A stretch of DNA of 64,000 nucleotides from NCBI GenBank assembly GCA_022749295.1, contig CP062007.1, forward strand, positions 1,550,001 through 1,614,000, in the 5' to 3' direction. The position numbers and the translations under genes were made by a program. How positions within the stretch are numbered: the stretch's first letter is position 1; the number at the start of each line of letters is the position of its first letter. The notes under the pieces were generated by a model that ran no database searches, was not told the DNA's origin, and saw only the letters and a list, made by a program, of their open reading frames with translations. This document shows positions 1 through 8,072 of the stretch, one piece after another. The DNA is from Flavobacteriaceae bacterium GSB9 (GTDB lineage: Bacteria; Bacteroidota; Bacteroidia; Flavobacteriales; Flavobacteriaceae).

Positions 1-1
1 C

Positions 2-181
2 AAAACAGGTGAAATTGAAGTGAAATACGACACCAACAGGGTGAATCCTATTAGAAAAACAATTACTGTAATTTCTAACGCAGAAACTCCTACGGTCGCT
101 TTAAAAATTAAAGGTGAAGTTATTGACCCCAGTAAAGAAAGCATCTTAGAGAAAAAAGGTAAAAGTGTTGTACAGCAATAA
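2..181 (+). CDS. DUF1573 domain protein, C-terminal part (5' end outside window)
   Basis: Only the last 59 codons are present; the reading frame enters at base 2 and stops at TAA 179-181. The visible residues form an Ig-like beta domain end (EVKYDTNRVNPIRKTITV, then an IKGEV strand) that closely resembles the end of the complete DUF1573 protein at 20335-20778. Such proteins are normally exported and of unknown function in Bacteroidota. The tail is rich in lysine and glutamine. A hairpin with a T run follows immediately. Family assignment is good, function unknown. Confidence 0.75.
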   Translation, partial: KTGEIEVKYDTNRVNPIRKTITVISNAETPTVALKIKGEVIDPSKESILEKKGKSVVQQ

Positions 182-203
182 ACACGAAATAATTATAATT
201 TCA

Positions 204-239
204 AATGGGCTTGAGTATAAATTCAAGTCCATTTTTTTT
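204..239 (+). terminator. Rho-independent terminator
   Basis: An 11-bp stem (204-214 with 223-233, one G-T pair) with an 8-base loop is followed by a run of T. It ends the DUF1573 transcript and separates it from the convergent protease gene. Confidence 0.75.
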
Positions 240-247
240 ATCGTGAA

Positions 248-1576
248 CTAATCGAACAAATCCTTTAAAACAAAAGTAAAATTTAGCGGGTTTCCTTTTC
301 TTTCCACCCTTAATTTTATTCTTTTTCCGGTATCGTCATGAAACATTTGCATAATTTCCTGCAATGAATATTGAAACGTTTGCTTACCATTAATACTTAT
401 TATTATATCGCCTATTCGCAAGCCAGCCTGTTCCGCAGGCGAGCCTTTTCTAATCTCTACAATGCCATATGCTGGTTTTAAGGATAATTTATACTGAGTA
501 TCTAGTATAATTTTTGTTCTGTTTTCCATATTTTCACGTGGCTTGAGCCCCTTGGCCTCTGGCTCTTTTACAAACCTTATCCCATCGTGTGCCAACTCAA
601 TTCCCGACTTGTTATAAGTAAAACCCTGCCTAAAGAATTTGTTTTTCTTTAACCTCAACATAGCCTTTTGGTAATTAAAAACTACATTGAAGCGTTTTAA
701 AATATTTCCGGACAAACTACCGTTCCTATTACTTATTTGTTGCGCAAAGATTACCGATGACGAATCTGGGTAAGCTACGTTGGCACGTTTCAATTCAAAG
801 TTTTTTAAAGATAACTTTTCAACTTTAGAACGCTTGCCATAAACACTACCATTGAGTCCATAACCCAAAAAATCATAGAAATACTTATCACCCGACTCAA
901 TGCCTAATTTATCATTTTCAAATAGCCAAAGCGCATCACTCCCTCCAGAATCTATCAATAATTTAACCGGAATGTTTTTTCCTTTAATTTGAACTTCGGC
1001 ATTTACATAAGGCTTTCCGTTATAAAACTCCAAATTAAAGGTTTCACATTTTCGACATTTTTTATTCTTATACTTTTTTGGCTCGGTTAACCGAATACGT
1101 TGTGTAGAATAATTAATTTCAACCACTAAGTCGCGAAACAAATCAAAGCCTACTATTCCGTGAATGGGAATGCCCAGCCTAGGCGACAAGTCTAAATCAG
1201 CATTAAAAATGGCATACAAATCCTGGTTTAATTTAATGGCTTCGCCTATCTTAAAAACATTGTTTTTTGATTTTAGTGCTTCAACCATTTTACCTTCGCC
1301 CAACCCTCTTAAAAAAATAGTTTCGGTTTCCTTGATATTTAAAGTATCTGAAACGTTTAAAAAATTAAATATAATGGGTTTACTAACTCCGGTATCCAAC
1401 AAAAACGAAAGTTCGACACCATTAACTTCAACGGGCACTACGACCAAATTGTTAATTAACTTAAACCTAATTTTATCTGCCCCTTTTTTATTCTCTATAA
1501 TAAACTTGCTTTGCGAAAAGCCGAATAGGCCTAAACACAAAAACAAAAGTATACCAGTTAATCGAAAGGTCATCAA
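248..1576 (-). CDS. Exported retropepsin-like aspartyl protease with C-terminal PDZ domain
   Basis: The 442-residue protein starts with a hydrophobic signal-like segment ending near FGFSQS. Two aspartyl-protease half-sites are visible: DTG at Asp61 and DSG at Asp209, each preceded by hydrophobic residues (SFLLDTG, KLLIDSG), as in the duplicated retropepsin-like fold. Residues of about 355-430 form a PDZ domain (IRKGSPAEQAGLRIGDIIISI). A CxxC pair lies at 174-177. This architecture is common in Bacteroidota periplasmic or surface proteins, where PDZ probably selects substrates. It is monocistronic and convergent with the upstream gene. Protease fold is well supported; activity and substrate are inferred. 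Confidence 0.85.
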   Translation of the reverse strand: MMTFRLTGILLFLCLGLFGFSQSKFIIENKKGADKIRFKLINNLVVVPVEVNGVELSFLLDTGVSKPIIFNFLNVSDTLNIKETETIFLRGLGEGKMVEALKSKNNVFKIGEAIKLNQDLYAIFNADLDLSPRLGIPIHGIVGFDLFRDLVVEINYSTQRIRLTEPKKYKNKKCRKCETFNLEFYNGKPYVNAEVQIKGKNIPVKLLIDSGGSDALWLFENDKLGIESGDKYFYDFLGYGLNGSVYGKRSKVEKLSLKNFELKRANVAYPDSSSVIFAQQISNRNGSLSGNILKRFNVVFNYQKAMLRLKKNKFFRQGFTYNKSGIELAHDGIRFVKEPEAKGLKPRENMENRTKIILDTQYKLSLKPAYGIVEIRKGSPAEQAGLRIGDIIISINGKQTFQYSLQEIMQMFHDDTGKRIKLRVERKGNPLNFTFVLKDLFD

Positions 1577-1694
1577 TACATTATAAAGGTTACTTCAATT
1601 TACAAATCTTTAGTGCAGCTCAACAATTTAGAGCTCATTTTTAAAAAAACTTTAAGATAATTTTCTCAACTTTGCAGCCTAAAAACAGTTTTTA

Positions 1695-2885
1695 ATGCCA
1701 AGTATTTCACAAAAAGGCCATGATATGCCTGCTTCACCAATTCGTAAGCTTGTTCCGTATGCCGAACAAGCCATCGAAAATGGAAAGCACATCTATTACC
1801 TAAACATTGGACAACCCGACATAAAAACTCCCGAAGTAGCCTTAAATGCAGTAAAACAGAACGATATAGAGATTTTATCGTATTCTAGATCAGAAGGCTC
1901 TGATGAATATCGAGAGAAATTGGCAAAATACTTTAAAAGACATCAAATTGAAGTATCTCGCAATGACATTATTGTAACTACCGGGGCCAGTGAAGCCTTG
2001 CTTTTTTTGTTTAGCAGCATTATGGACCCTGATGACGAAGTGATTATTTCTGAACCTTTTTACGCCAACTATATTGCGTTTTCAACGGCTTCTGGTGTAA
2101 AAGTGGTTCCTGCAATTTGTAATATAGACGACAATTTCGCGTTACCGTCTATTGAAACGTTCGAGAAATTAATTACGCCAAAAACAAAGGCCATTTTAAT
2201 TTGTAACCCAGGAAACCCAACGGGTTACCTTTATTCCAAGGAAGAAATTGAACAACTTGCCGCTTTAGCTATAAAACACGATTTGTTTTTAGTTGCTGAT
2301 GAAGTGTACAGAGAGTTTGTTTACGACGGAAAAACACATTACTCCATTATGCAAGTTGAAGGCATAGACGAACATGCCGTAATTATAGATTCGGTTTCAA
2401 AACGATACAGCATGTGCGGTGCCCGTGTTGGCTGCCTAGTATCAAAAAACAAAACACTATTGCAAACAGCATTAAAGTTTGCACAAGCGCGATTGAGTCC
2501 GCCCACCTATGCCCAAATAGCTAGCGAAGCGGCCTTAGACACCCCTCAAAGTTATTTTGATGACGTTATCGAGGAGTACGCTGAACGACGTGATACCTTA
2601 ATTGCCGAACTTAAAAAAATTGAAGGTGTTAAAGTAGCCAAACCGCAAGGTGCCTTTTATTGCATTGCTGAATTGCCCATTGAAAACGCAGACGATTTTG
2701 CGCAATGGCTATTAGAGCATTTTGATGTTGATGGGGAAACCATTATGGTGGCACCTGCTAATGGTTTTTATTCAACACCTGGCGAGGGTTTAAACCAAAT
2801 TCGAATCGCATACGTACTTAATAAAGAAAGCTTGGTAAGGGCTGTTCATATTTTAAAAGAAGCTTTAAAAGTTTACCCAAACTAG
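1695..2885 (+). CDS. Class I/II PLP-dependent aminotransferase
   Basis: The 396-residue protein has the fold type I aminotransferase signature: substrate-arm residues near LNIGQPDIKTP, the cofactor-binding NPGNPTG stretch, VADEVYREF, and the PLP lysine Lys236 in DSVSKRYSMCGARVG. It belongs to the aspartate/aromatic aminotransferase group; the exact amino donor cannot be told from sequence alone. Its TAG stop overlaps the GTG start of murB by one base, so the two are translationally coupled. A degenerate promoter-like CAACTTTG lies about 20 bases upstream of the start. Confidence 0.9.
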   Translation: MPSISQKGHDMPASPIRKLVPYAEQAIENGKHIYYLNIGQPDIKTPEVALNAVKQNDIEILSYSRSEGSDEYREKLAKYFKRHQIEVSRNDIIVTTGASEALLFLFSSIMDPDDEVIISEPFYANYIAFSTASGVKVVPAICNIDDNFALPSIETFEKLITPKTKAILICNPGNPTGYLYSKEEIEQLAALAIKHDLFLVADEVYREFVYDGKTHYSIMQVEGIDEHAVIIDSVSKRYSMCGARVGCLVSKNKTLLQTALKFAQARLSPPTYAQIASEAALDTPQSYFDDVIEEYAERRDTLIAELKKIEGVKVAKPQGAFYCIAELPIENADDFAQWLLEHFDVDGETIMVAPANGFYSTPGEGLNQIRIAYVLNKESLVRAVHILKEALKVYPN

Positions 2886-3898
2886 TGCAAATTGAACATA
2901 ACACATCATTAAAACCCTACAATACATTTGGCATAGATGTTATGGCCAAGTACTTTGTTTCGGTTAAAAATATTGCCGAACTCCATGAGGTACTAAGTTC
3001 AAAAAACTATGCTAAAAGACTTGTTTTAGGCGGAGGCAGTAACATATTGCTCACTAAAAACTTTGATGGTCTAGTAATCCACATAAACTTTAAAAGCATT
3101 GAGATTATTGCAGAAAACGATGATTTTGTTACCGTAAAAGCAGCAGCCGGAGAAAACTGGCACGAATTTGTTCTTTGGTGCATCAATAACAATCTTGGAG
3201 GAGTTGAAAATTTGTCTTTAATTCCCGGTAATGTTGGCACCGCTCCAATACAAAATATTGGCGCTTATGGTGTTGAACTTAAAGATGTTTTTGATAGCTG
3301 TGAAGCCATTGCTTTAGACACCAAAAAGTTAAAAACTTTTACCAAAACCGAGTGTAGATTTGGGTATAGAGACTCCATTTTTAAGCAGGAAGCCAAAGGA
3401 AAGTACATTATTACAAGCGTAAATTTTAAACTTACAAAACGCAATCACAACTTAAATGTGAACTATGGCACCATAACTACTGAACTGGAAAAAAACGGTG
3501 TTAACACCCCCACTATAAAAGATATTTCAAGTGCCGTTATCGCCATTCGTGAAAGCAAATTACCCAACCCCAAAGAAATTGGAAACAGCGGTAGTTTTTT
3601 TAAAAATCCTGTGATTTCAAATCAACATTTTGAAAAATTGCTGAAAAATTTCAATGATGCCCCCTCTTACCGCGTATCTGAAAATGAAGTAAAAGTACCC
3701 GCAGGTTGGCTTATTGAAAAAGCAGGCTTCAAAGGAAAGCGTTTTGGCAATTATGGTGTCCATAAAAAACAAGCTTTAGTACTGGTTAATTACGGTGGTG
3801 CAAACGGCAACAACATATTAAAACTTTCAAAACTTATACAAGGCACTGTAAAACGTATCTTCGACATTTCAATTGAGGCTGAAGTTAACATCCTATAA
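2885..3898 (+). CDS. murB: UDP-N-acetylenolpyruvoylglucosamine reductase
   Basis: MurB reduces UDP-GlcNAc-enolpyruvate to UDP-MurNAc in peptidoglycan synthesis, using FAD and NADPH in the cytoplasm. The 337-residue protein opens with the diagnostic SLKPYNTFGID, followed by the FAD-binding LVLGGGSNILL and the loop SLIPGNVGTAPIQNIGAYG. The catalytic serine region is GNSGSFFKNP and the late motif is KVPAGWLIEKAGFKG. The GTG start overlaps the stop of the aminotransferase gene; no better ATG fits the conserved N-terminus. Length and motif order fit the family. Confidence 0.96.
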   Translation: MQIEHNTSLKPYNTFGIDVMAKYFVSVKNIAELHEVLSSKNYAKRLVLGGGSNILLTKNFDGLVIHINFKSIEIIAENDDFVTVKAAAGENWHEFVLWCINNNLGGVENLSLIPGNVGTAPIQNIGAYGVELKDVFDSCEAIALDTKKLKTFTKTECRFGYRDSIFKQEAKGKYIITSVNFKLTKRNHNLNVNYGTITTELEKNGVNTPTIKDISSAVIAIRESKLPNPKEIGNSGSFFKNPVISNQHFEKLLKNFNDAPSYRVSENEVKVPAGWLIEKAGFKGKRFGNYGVHKKQALVLVNYGGANGNNILKLSKLIQGTVKRIFDISIEAEVNIL

Positions 3899-3914
3899 TT
3901 TCAAAAGAAATGTC

Positions 3915-3922
3915 TAACTTTG
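3915..3922 (+). promoter_or_regulatory. Bacteroidota -7 box TAACTTTG
   Basis: TAACTTTG matches TAnnTTTG, about 43 bases before the TTG start of the sigma factor gene. No convincing -33 TTG was found at normal spacing. Confidence 0.5.
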
Positions 3923-3964
3923 ATTTTTACGAACCATTCTAATCAAACACTAAACTGACTGACA

Positions 3965-4498
3965 TTGATATCAGCAATTGAAAAAGAAATAGTTTCCCTG
4001 CTTCAAAATGGCGATAAAAGAGCCATCAAGCTATTGTACGAATATTATGCTGATGCTCTTTTCGGTGTTATCCAAAAAGTTATTTCAGACGAAGACACTG
4101 CTCAAGACGTCCTTCAGGAAAGTTTTGTAAAAATTTGGCGGTATTCAAAAAAATACGACCCTAACAAAGCTAAACTTTTCACTTGGCTTTATCGTATTGC
4201 CTATAACTCTGCCATTGATAAAGTTAGATCACAAAAAAACAAAAGTGGCAAAGAAGTCCAAATAGAAACTTCTAACGTATATAAATTAAACTCCAGTGAG
4301 TTAAATCAGGATGTTTTAGACATAAAAAAACACCTAAAAAGTTTAGATGAGAAATACCAAATAGTATTAAACGCCCTCTTTTTTGAAGGCATGACCCAGC
4401 AAGAAGCTAGCGACGAACTGGATATTCCGTTGGGAACCATAAAATCGAGATTAAAAATTGGATTGCGGGAATTAAAAAAAATCTACAATCCTCAATAA
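3965..4498 (+). CDS. ECF-type RNA polymerase sigma factor
   Basis: The 177-residue protein has sigma-70 region 2 (YYADALFGVIQKVISDEDT, then AQDVLQESFVKIWR) and region 4 (SLDEKYQIVLNALFFEGMTQ, then QEASDELDIPLGTIKSRL), with no region 1 or 3, as in ECF sigma factors. Translation most likely begins at TTG 3965, which puts region 2 at the usual distance from the N-terminus. The anti-sigma gene follows after 8 bases, so the pair forms one operon in which the second protein holds the first inactive. The inducing signal is unknown. Confidence 0.92.
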   Translation: MISAIEKEIVSLLQNGDKRAIKLLYEYYADALFGVIQKVISDEDTAQDVLQESFVKIWRYSKKYDPNKAKLFTWLYRIAYNSAIDKVRSQKNKSGKEVQIETSNVYKLNSSELNQDVLDIKKHLKSLDEKYQIVLNALFFEGMTQQEASDELDIPLGTIKSRLKIGLRELKKIYNPQ

Positions 4499-4506
4499 AA
4501 AACGTC

Positions 4507-5295
4507 ATGAATGCGAAAATAACTACTTTTTTAAATTCTGGCCTATTAGAAAAATATCTATTAGGTGAAACTTCTTCTGCCGAAACAGAACAAGTGGAGT
4601 CTTATATTTCAAAATACCCAGAAGTACAGCATGCTTACAATACCCTTCAATATAATCTTGAAGTAGTTGCAAAAGCCAACGCTGTTGAAGCCCCCAAAGA
4701 CATCTTAAATAACATTTTGGATGAACTTGACGACCAACCCGTTGTTAAATTAGAAACAAAACGCAAGTACAAAAAATGGTACAAACTAAGTATAGCTGCA
4801 AGTATAGCGGCCTTAGTTTTTGCTGGAACGTCGTATATGTTTTTCAATCAAACCCAAAAATTGAAAAGAGAAAACCAAGTGGTTGTTGATGAAATTTTTG
4901 ATTTACGCGGAGACATTGCCAAAAACAACGAAATGCTCGATAATGTTATGCGTCAACTTTTAAAGCTCAACAATCCTGAAACCGAAAAATATATCATTAA
5001 AGGGAACGAAAGGGCAAAAGACCTTCAAACCGTAGCCTACATTAACGCCAAAGAAAAAACCTCGATGATTGATGTAGTATCCTTACCAGAGTTACCCGAA
5101 GAGCAGTGTTACCAAATTTGGGCAGAACTCCAAGGCAAAATGGTAAGTTTAGGTATTTTAAACAAAGCAGACCGAAAATTGAGAAACATCCCGTATATGG
5201 AAGATGCGCTTGGTTTAAATATTACCATTGAACCCAAAGGCGGCAACAACGTTGCTTCCACCGAAAATTCGGTAGCAGAAATTGATTTGCAATAG
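4507..5295 (+). CDS. Membrane anti-sigma factor, RskA type
   Basis: The 262-residue protein has an N-terminal cytoplasmic anti-sigma part (LLEKYLLGETSSAETEQVESY, the usual zinc-less ASD start), one membrane helix at about residues 97-116, a coiled-coil-like stretch just outside it, and a C-terminal RskA domain (LPELPEEQCYQIWAELQGKM). It follows the ECF sigma gene by 8 bases and should sequester that sigma factor at the membrane until a signal triggers release. A bidirectional terminator follows. Confidence 0.88.
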   Translation: MNAKITTFLNSGLLEKYLLGETSSAETEQVESYISKYPEVQHAYNTLQYNLEVVAKANAVEAPKDILNNILDELDDQPVVKLETKRKYKKWYKLSIAASIAALVFAGTSYMFFNQTQKLKRENQVVVDEIFDLRGDIAKNNEMLDNVMRQLLKLNNPETEKYIIKGNERAKDLQTVAYINAKEKTSMIDVVSLPELPEEQCYQIWAELQGKMVSLGILNKADRKLRNIPYMEDALGLNITIEPKGGNNVASTENSVAEIDLQ

Positions 5296-5324
5296 AAGAT
5301 AAATTACTTAAAACATAGTGACAT

Positions 5325-5357
5325 AAAAGCCTCATAGCAAATTGCTATGAGGCTTTT
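5325..5357. terminator. Bidirectional terminator
   Basis: A 14-bp perfect stem (5325-5338 with 5344-5357) flanked by A and T runs lies between the anti-sigma gene and the convergent aquaporin pseudogene, and could serve both strands. Confidence 0.75.
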
Positions 5358-5379
5358 GCAATTTAAAAAAAAGGTAACT

Positions 5380-6065
5380 TTATTCTTTTGAAAATAAAGA
5401 TTTATGGATAAAACCAGCTACTAAGGCGCCAGCAATGGGTGCTACCCAAAACAACCAAAGTTACCCCATAAACTCCCCTCCGGCAAATAAAGCCTGACTT
5501 GTAGAACGCGCCGGGTTAACAGAAGTATTTGAAATAGTAATACTTATTAAATGGATTAATGTAAGCGCTAAACCAATGGCAATACCAGCAAAACCCTCAG
5601 GGGCTTTGGGATAAGTACTCCCTAAAATAATAAGCAGAAATAGCATCGTAAGTACAAATTTTGTAATTAAAACAGATACCATGCCATACCCTCCCGGCGA
5701 CAGTTCGCCATAGCCATTGGCCGCAAAGCCACCAATATCAACAAAATCAGATTTACCCAAAACAATAAGATACAGGACTGAAGCAGATACAAAAGCCCTG
5801 ACAAGCTGTTGCTACAATATAGCCAATTACATCCTTGTCCGGAAATTTACCGCCAGCCCAAAGACCAATTGACACTGCAGGATTGAAGTGTGCGCCAGAA
5901 ATATGCCCAACGGCATAAACATGGTTAATACCGTAAGACCAAAAGCTAAGGCACCCCCAACAAATCCAATGCCCAAATCGGGATAACCTGCGGCAAAATG
6001 GCACTACCACAACCGCCAAAAACAAGCCAAAACGCCCCGAAAAACTCTGCAAATAATTTTTTCAT
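5380..6065 (-). pseudogene. aqpZ: Aquaporin Z, broken by three frameshifts and one stop
   Basis: Reading the minus strand from ATG 6065 through three frames gives a full-length AqpZ-like water channel: start [20 protein letters not shown], the first NPA loop in [15 protein letters not shown], the second in [15 protein letters not shown], and end QLWLFWVAPIAGALVAGFI. Relative to that protein a base is missing near 5993 and near 5920, an extra base is present near 5810, and an in-frame TAA at 5461-5463 stands where CAA (Gln) is expected, 27 codons before the natural stop at 5380. Both pore motifs survive, so decay looks recent. Sequencing error could explain single indels but hardly all four lesions. 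Confidence 0.9.
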
Positions 6066-6182
6066 AATTGATTAGTTTAGCATCAATTAAATATAAGTTG
6101 TTAATTTTTAGACACATAAACAAAAAATTCGTCACAATTTCTATTTCAACACGTTCTGTTAAAAATTTATATTCAAAAGCTG

Positions 6183-6190
6183 TATCTTTG
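6183..6190 (+). promoter_or_regulatory. Bacteroidota -7 box TATCTTTG
   Basis: TATCTTTG, 22 bases before the ATG at 6213, fits the TAnnTTTG consensus and probably starts the 6213-9286 gene cluster. Confidence 0.6.
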
Positions 6191-6212
6191 CAAAAAAATC
6201 AATAGAACACAG

Positions 6213-6416
6213 ATGAAACTTCTTTTAATAACCGTAGCTTTATTAGGATTAGGTATAGCGGGAATAGCCATTAAAATTTGGGCAAAAAAAGACGGTAAAT
6301 TTGCGGGTACATGCGCCAGCCAAAACCCCATGCTAAACAAAGAAGGGGAAGCGTGTGGTTTTTGTGGAAAAACGCCCGATCAATTTAGCGACTGTAAAGA
6401 ACCCCAACATTCGTAG
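6213..6416 (+). CDS. Small cysteine-containing membrane or secreted protein
   Basis: The 67-residue protein begins with one hydrophobic helix (LLLITVALLGLGIAGIAIKIW) followed by a short polar tail with four cysteines, arranged C...CGFC...C with the phrase EACGFCGKTPDQFSDC. The helix is either an uncleaved anchor or a signal peptide; the tail would then face the periplasm, where a CxxC could bind metal or be disulfide-linked. It lies 7 bases ahead of the glycosyltransferase gene, with a good promoter upstream. I do not know its function. Confidence 0.75.
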   Translation: MKLLLITVALLGLGIAGIAIKIWAKKDGKFAGTCASQNPMLNKEGEACGFCGKTPDQFSDCKEPQHS

Positions 6417-6423
6417 CTAGTTC

Positions 6424-7536
6424 ATGGAGCTTCTTGGTTTTATTTACTGCGCATTTATTGTTGTAGTTGTAATTCAAATTATATTTTACGCATTCATTTT
6501 CGGAAAATTTGCGTTTTTAAAACCTCAAGAAGCACCTTCTAAAAGTTTACCTATTTCGATAATTATTTGTGCTAAAAACGAAGCACAAAACCTTAAGCGA
6601 TTTCTACCTTCTGTAGTATCACAAGAATACCCAAGCCTTGAAATTGTTTTAATCAACGATGCCTCTAATGACGATACTTTAGAGGTTATGGAAGCTTACG
6701 CCGAACGTCACGAAAACATAAAATTGGTTAATGTAAAAAGCATAGAGGCCTTTTGGGGCAATAAAAAATATGCGCTCACTCTAGGTATTAAAGCAGCAAA
6801 AAACGAATACCTTTTGTTTACAGATGCCGATTGCCGCCCCCTATCAAAATTTTGGGTTAAAGAAATGGCATCGCACTTCAGCGACAAAAAATCAATTATT
6901 CTTGGCTATGGTGCCTACTCGAAAATTAAGAATTCCTTTTTAAACAAGGTTATAAGGTTCGAAACTTTAACTACGGCCGTGAACTATTTTTCATTTTCGC
7001 TTGCCGGATTACCTTATATGGGTGTTGGGCGAAATTTAGCCTATTCTAAAAAAGAGTTTTTTAAAGCCAATGGATTTATCACCCACATTAAAGTGCGTTC
7101 TGGTGACGATGATCTGTTTGTAAACCAAGTAGCTACAAAAGACAATACGACTATATGTGTTTCAAAAGAAAGCTTTACGGAATCAATACCAAAAACTACA
7201 TTAAAATCATGGTTTAAACAAAAACGGCGACATGTTTCAACAGCGAAGTATTACAAACCCAAAGACAAAATTATGCTAGCTGCTCTATACATCTCAGGGC
7301 TTCTATTTTGGGCACTTGCCATTACCCTACTTATAACCCTATATCGCTGGGAAATTGTTGTTGGTTTGTTACTATTACGCCTCGTTATTCAATACACCTT
7401 TTTAGGATTATCAGCAAAAAAACTTAATGAAACCGATTTATTATTTTGGATGCCTTTTCTCGAAATTTTTCTCATTGCGACACAAATGGCTATATTTATA
7501 ATCAATCTCATTTCAAAACCCAACCATTGGAAATAA
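6424..7536 (+). CDS. Membrane-associated family 2 glycosyltransferase
   Basis: The 370-residue protein has an N-terminal membrane helix, a GT-A domain and two to three C-terminal membrane helices. GT2 hallmarks are the start IIICAKNEAQNLKRFLPSV, the INDASNDDTLEVM loop, the metal-binding FTDADCRP (DxD) and the acceptor-side SGDDDLFVNQVA, then QKRRH near the membrane as in processive-type enzymes. It would transfer a sugar from a nucleotide sugar to a lipid or glycan at the inner membrane; donor and acceptor are unknown. The downstream sigma factor gene overlaps its 3' end. Confidence 0.88.
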   Translation: MELLGFIYCAFIVVVVIQIIFYAFIFGKFAFLKPQEAPSKSLPISIIICAKNEAQNLKRFLPSVVSQEYPSLEIVLINDASNDDTLEVMEAYAERHENIKLVNVKSIEAFWGNKKYALTLGIKAAKNEYLLFTDADCRPLSKFWVKEMASHFSDKKSIILGYGAYSKIKNSFLNKVIRFETLTTAVNYFSFSLAGLPYMGVGRNLAYSKKEFFKANGFITHIKVRSGDDDLFVNQVATKDNTTICVSKESFTESIPKTTLKSWFKQKRRHVSTAKYYKPKDKIMLAALYISGLLFWALAITLLITLYRWEIVVGLLLLRLVIQYTFLGLSAKKLNETDLLFWMPFLEIFLIATQMAIFIINLISKPNHWK

Positions 7537-8072
7537 CGGAAGCCATTAAACGTGCAAAAAAAAACGACCAAAAAGCCTTCAATTATTTGTTGGACCTGTT
7601 TTGGGATGATGTTTACGGTTTTCAACTAAAACGCACCCAAAACGAAAACGATGCTGAAGACATCACCATCCAGACATTTTCTAGGGCATTTGACAGAATT
7701 GAAACGTTTAACGAAAAATACACTTTCAAAACCTGGTTAATCACTATCTCCAAAAACATCCATATTGATTTACTACGGAAAGAAAAAAACACAATAGGGC
7801 AAGTCATTTCAAAAGATGATAAGGAAGCTTTTCAAGTAATGGACGAATCACCTTCACCCGAAGATAAACTTATTACCGAACAGCATTTAGCCAAACTATT
7901 GCGCGATATAAAAAAACTGAAGCCACATTACCAAGAAATTATTAATTTACGCTACTTTCAAGAGCTCAGTTATAAAGAAATTTCAAAGAAACTGGATGAG
8001 CCCATTAATAACGTTAAAGTGAAACTGCTTCGTGCCAAGAAACTTCTTGCCGAGGTTATTAGAGAAAAATAA
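7527..8072 (+). CDS. ECF-type RNA polymerase sigma factor
   Basis: Region 2 (NDQKAFNYLLDLFWDDVYGF, then AEDITIQTFSRAFDRIETF) and region 4 (LKPHYQEIINLRYFQELSY, then KEISKKLDEPINNVKVKLLR) define an ECF sigma factor of about 181 residues. An upstream ATG at 7446 exists, but the 27 residues it would add are just another frame of the glycosyltransferase; TTG 7527 gives the normal sigma length and overlaps the glycosyltransferase stop by 10 bases. Its stop overlaps the next start by one base. No anti-sigma gene is adjacent, unlike the pair at 3965-5295. Confidence 0.88.
   Translation: MEITEAIKRAKKNDQKAFNYLLDLFWDDVYGFQLKRTQNENDAEDITIQTFSRAFDRIETFNEKYTFKTWLITISKNIHIDLLRKEKNTIGQVISKDDKEAFQVMDESPSPEDKLITEQHLAKLLRDIKKLKPHYQEIINLRYFQELSYKEISKKLDEPINNVKVKLLRAKKLLAEVIREK

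Noticed and set aside
5461-6052. Two separate small genes in place of the aquaporin
   Set aside because: Both fragments are pieces of one AqpZ protein in different frames; neither has an own start or function.
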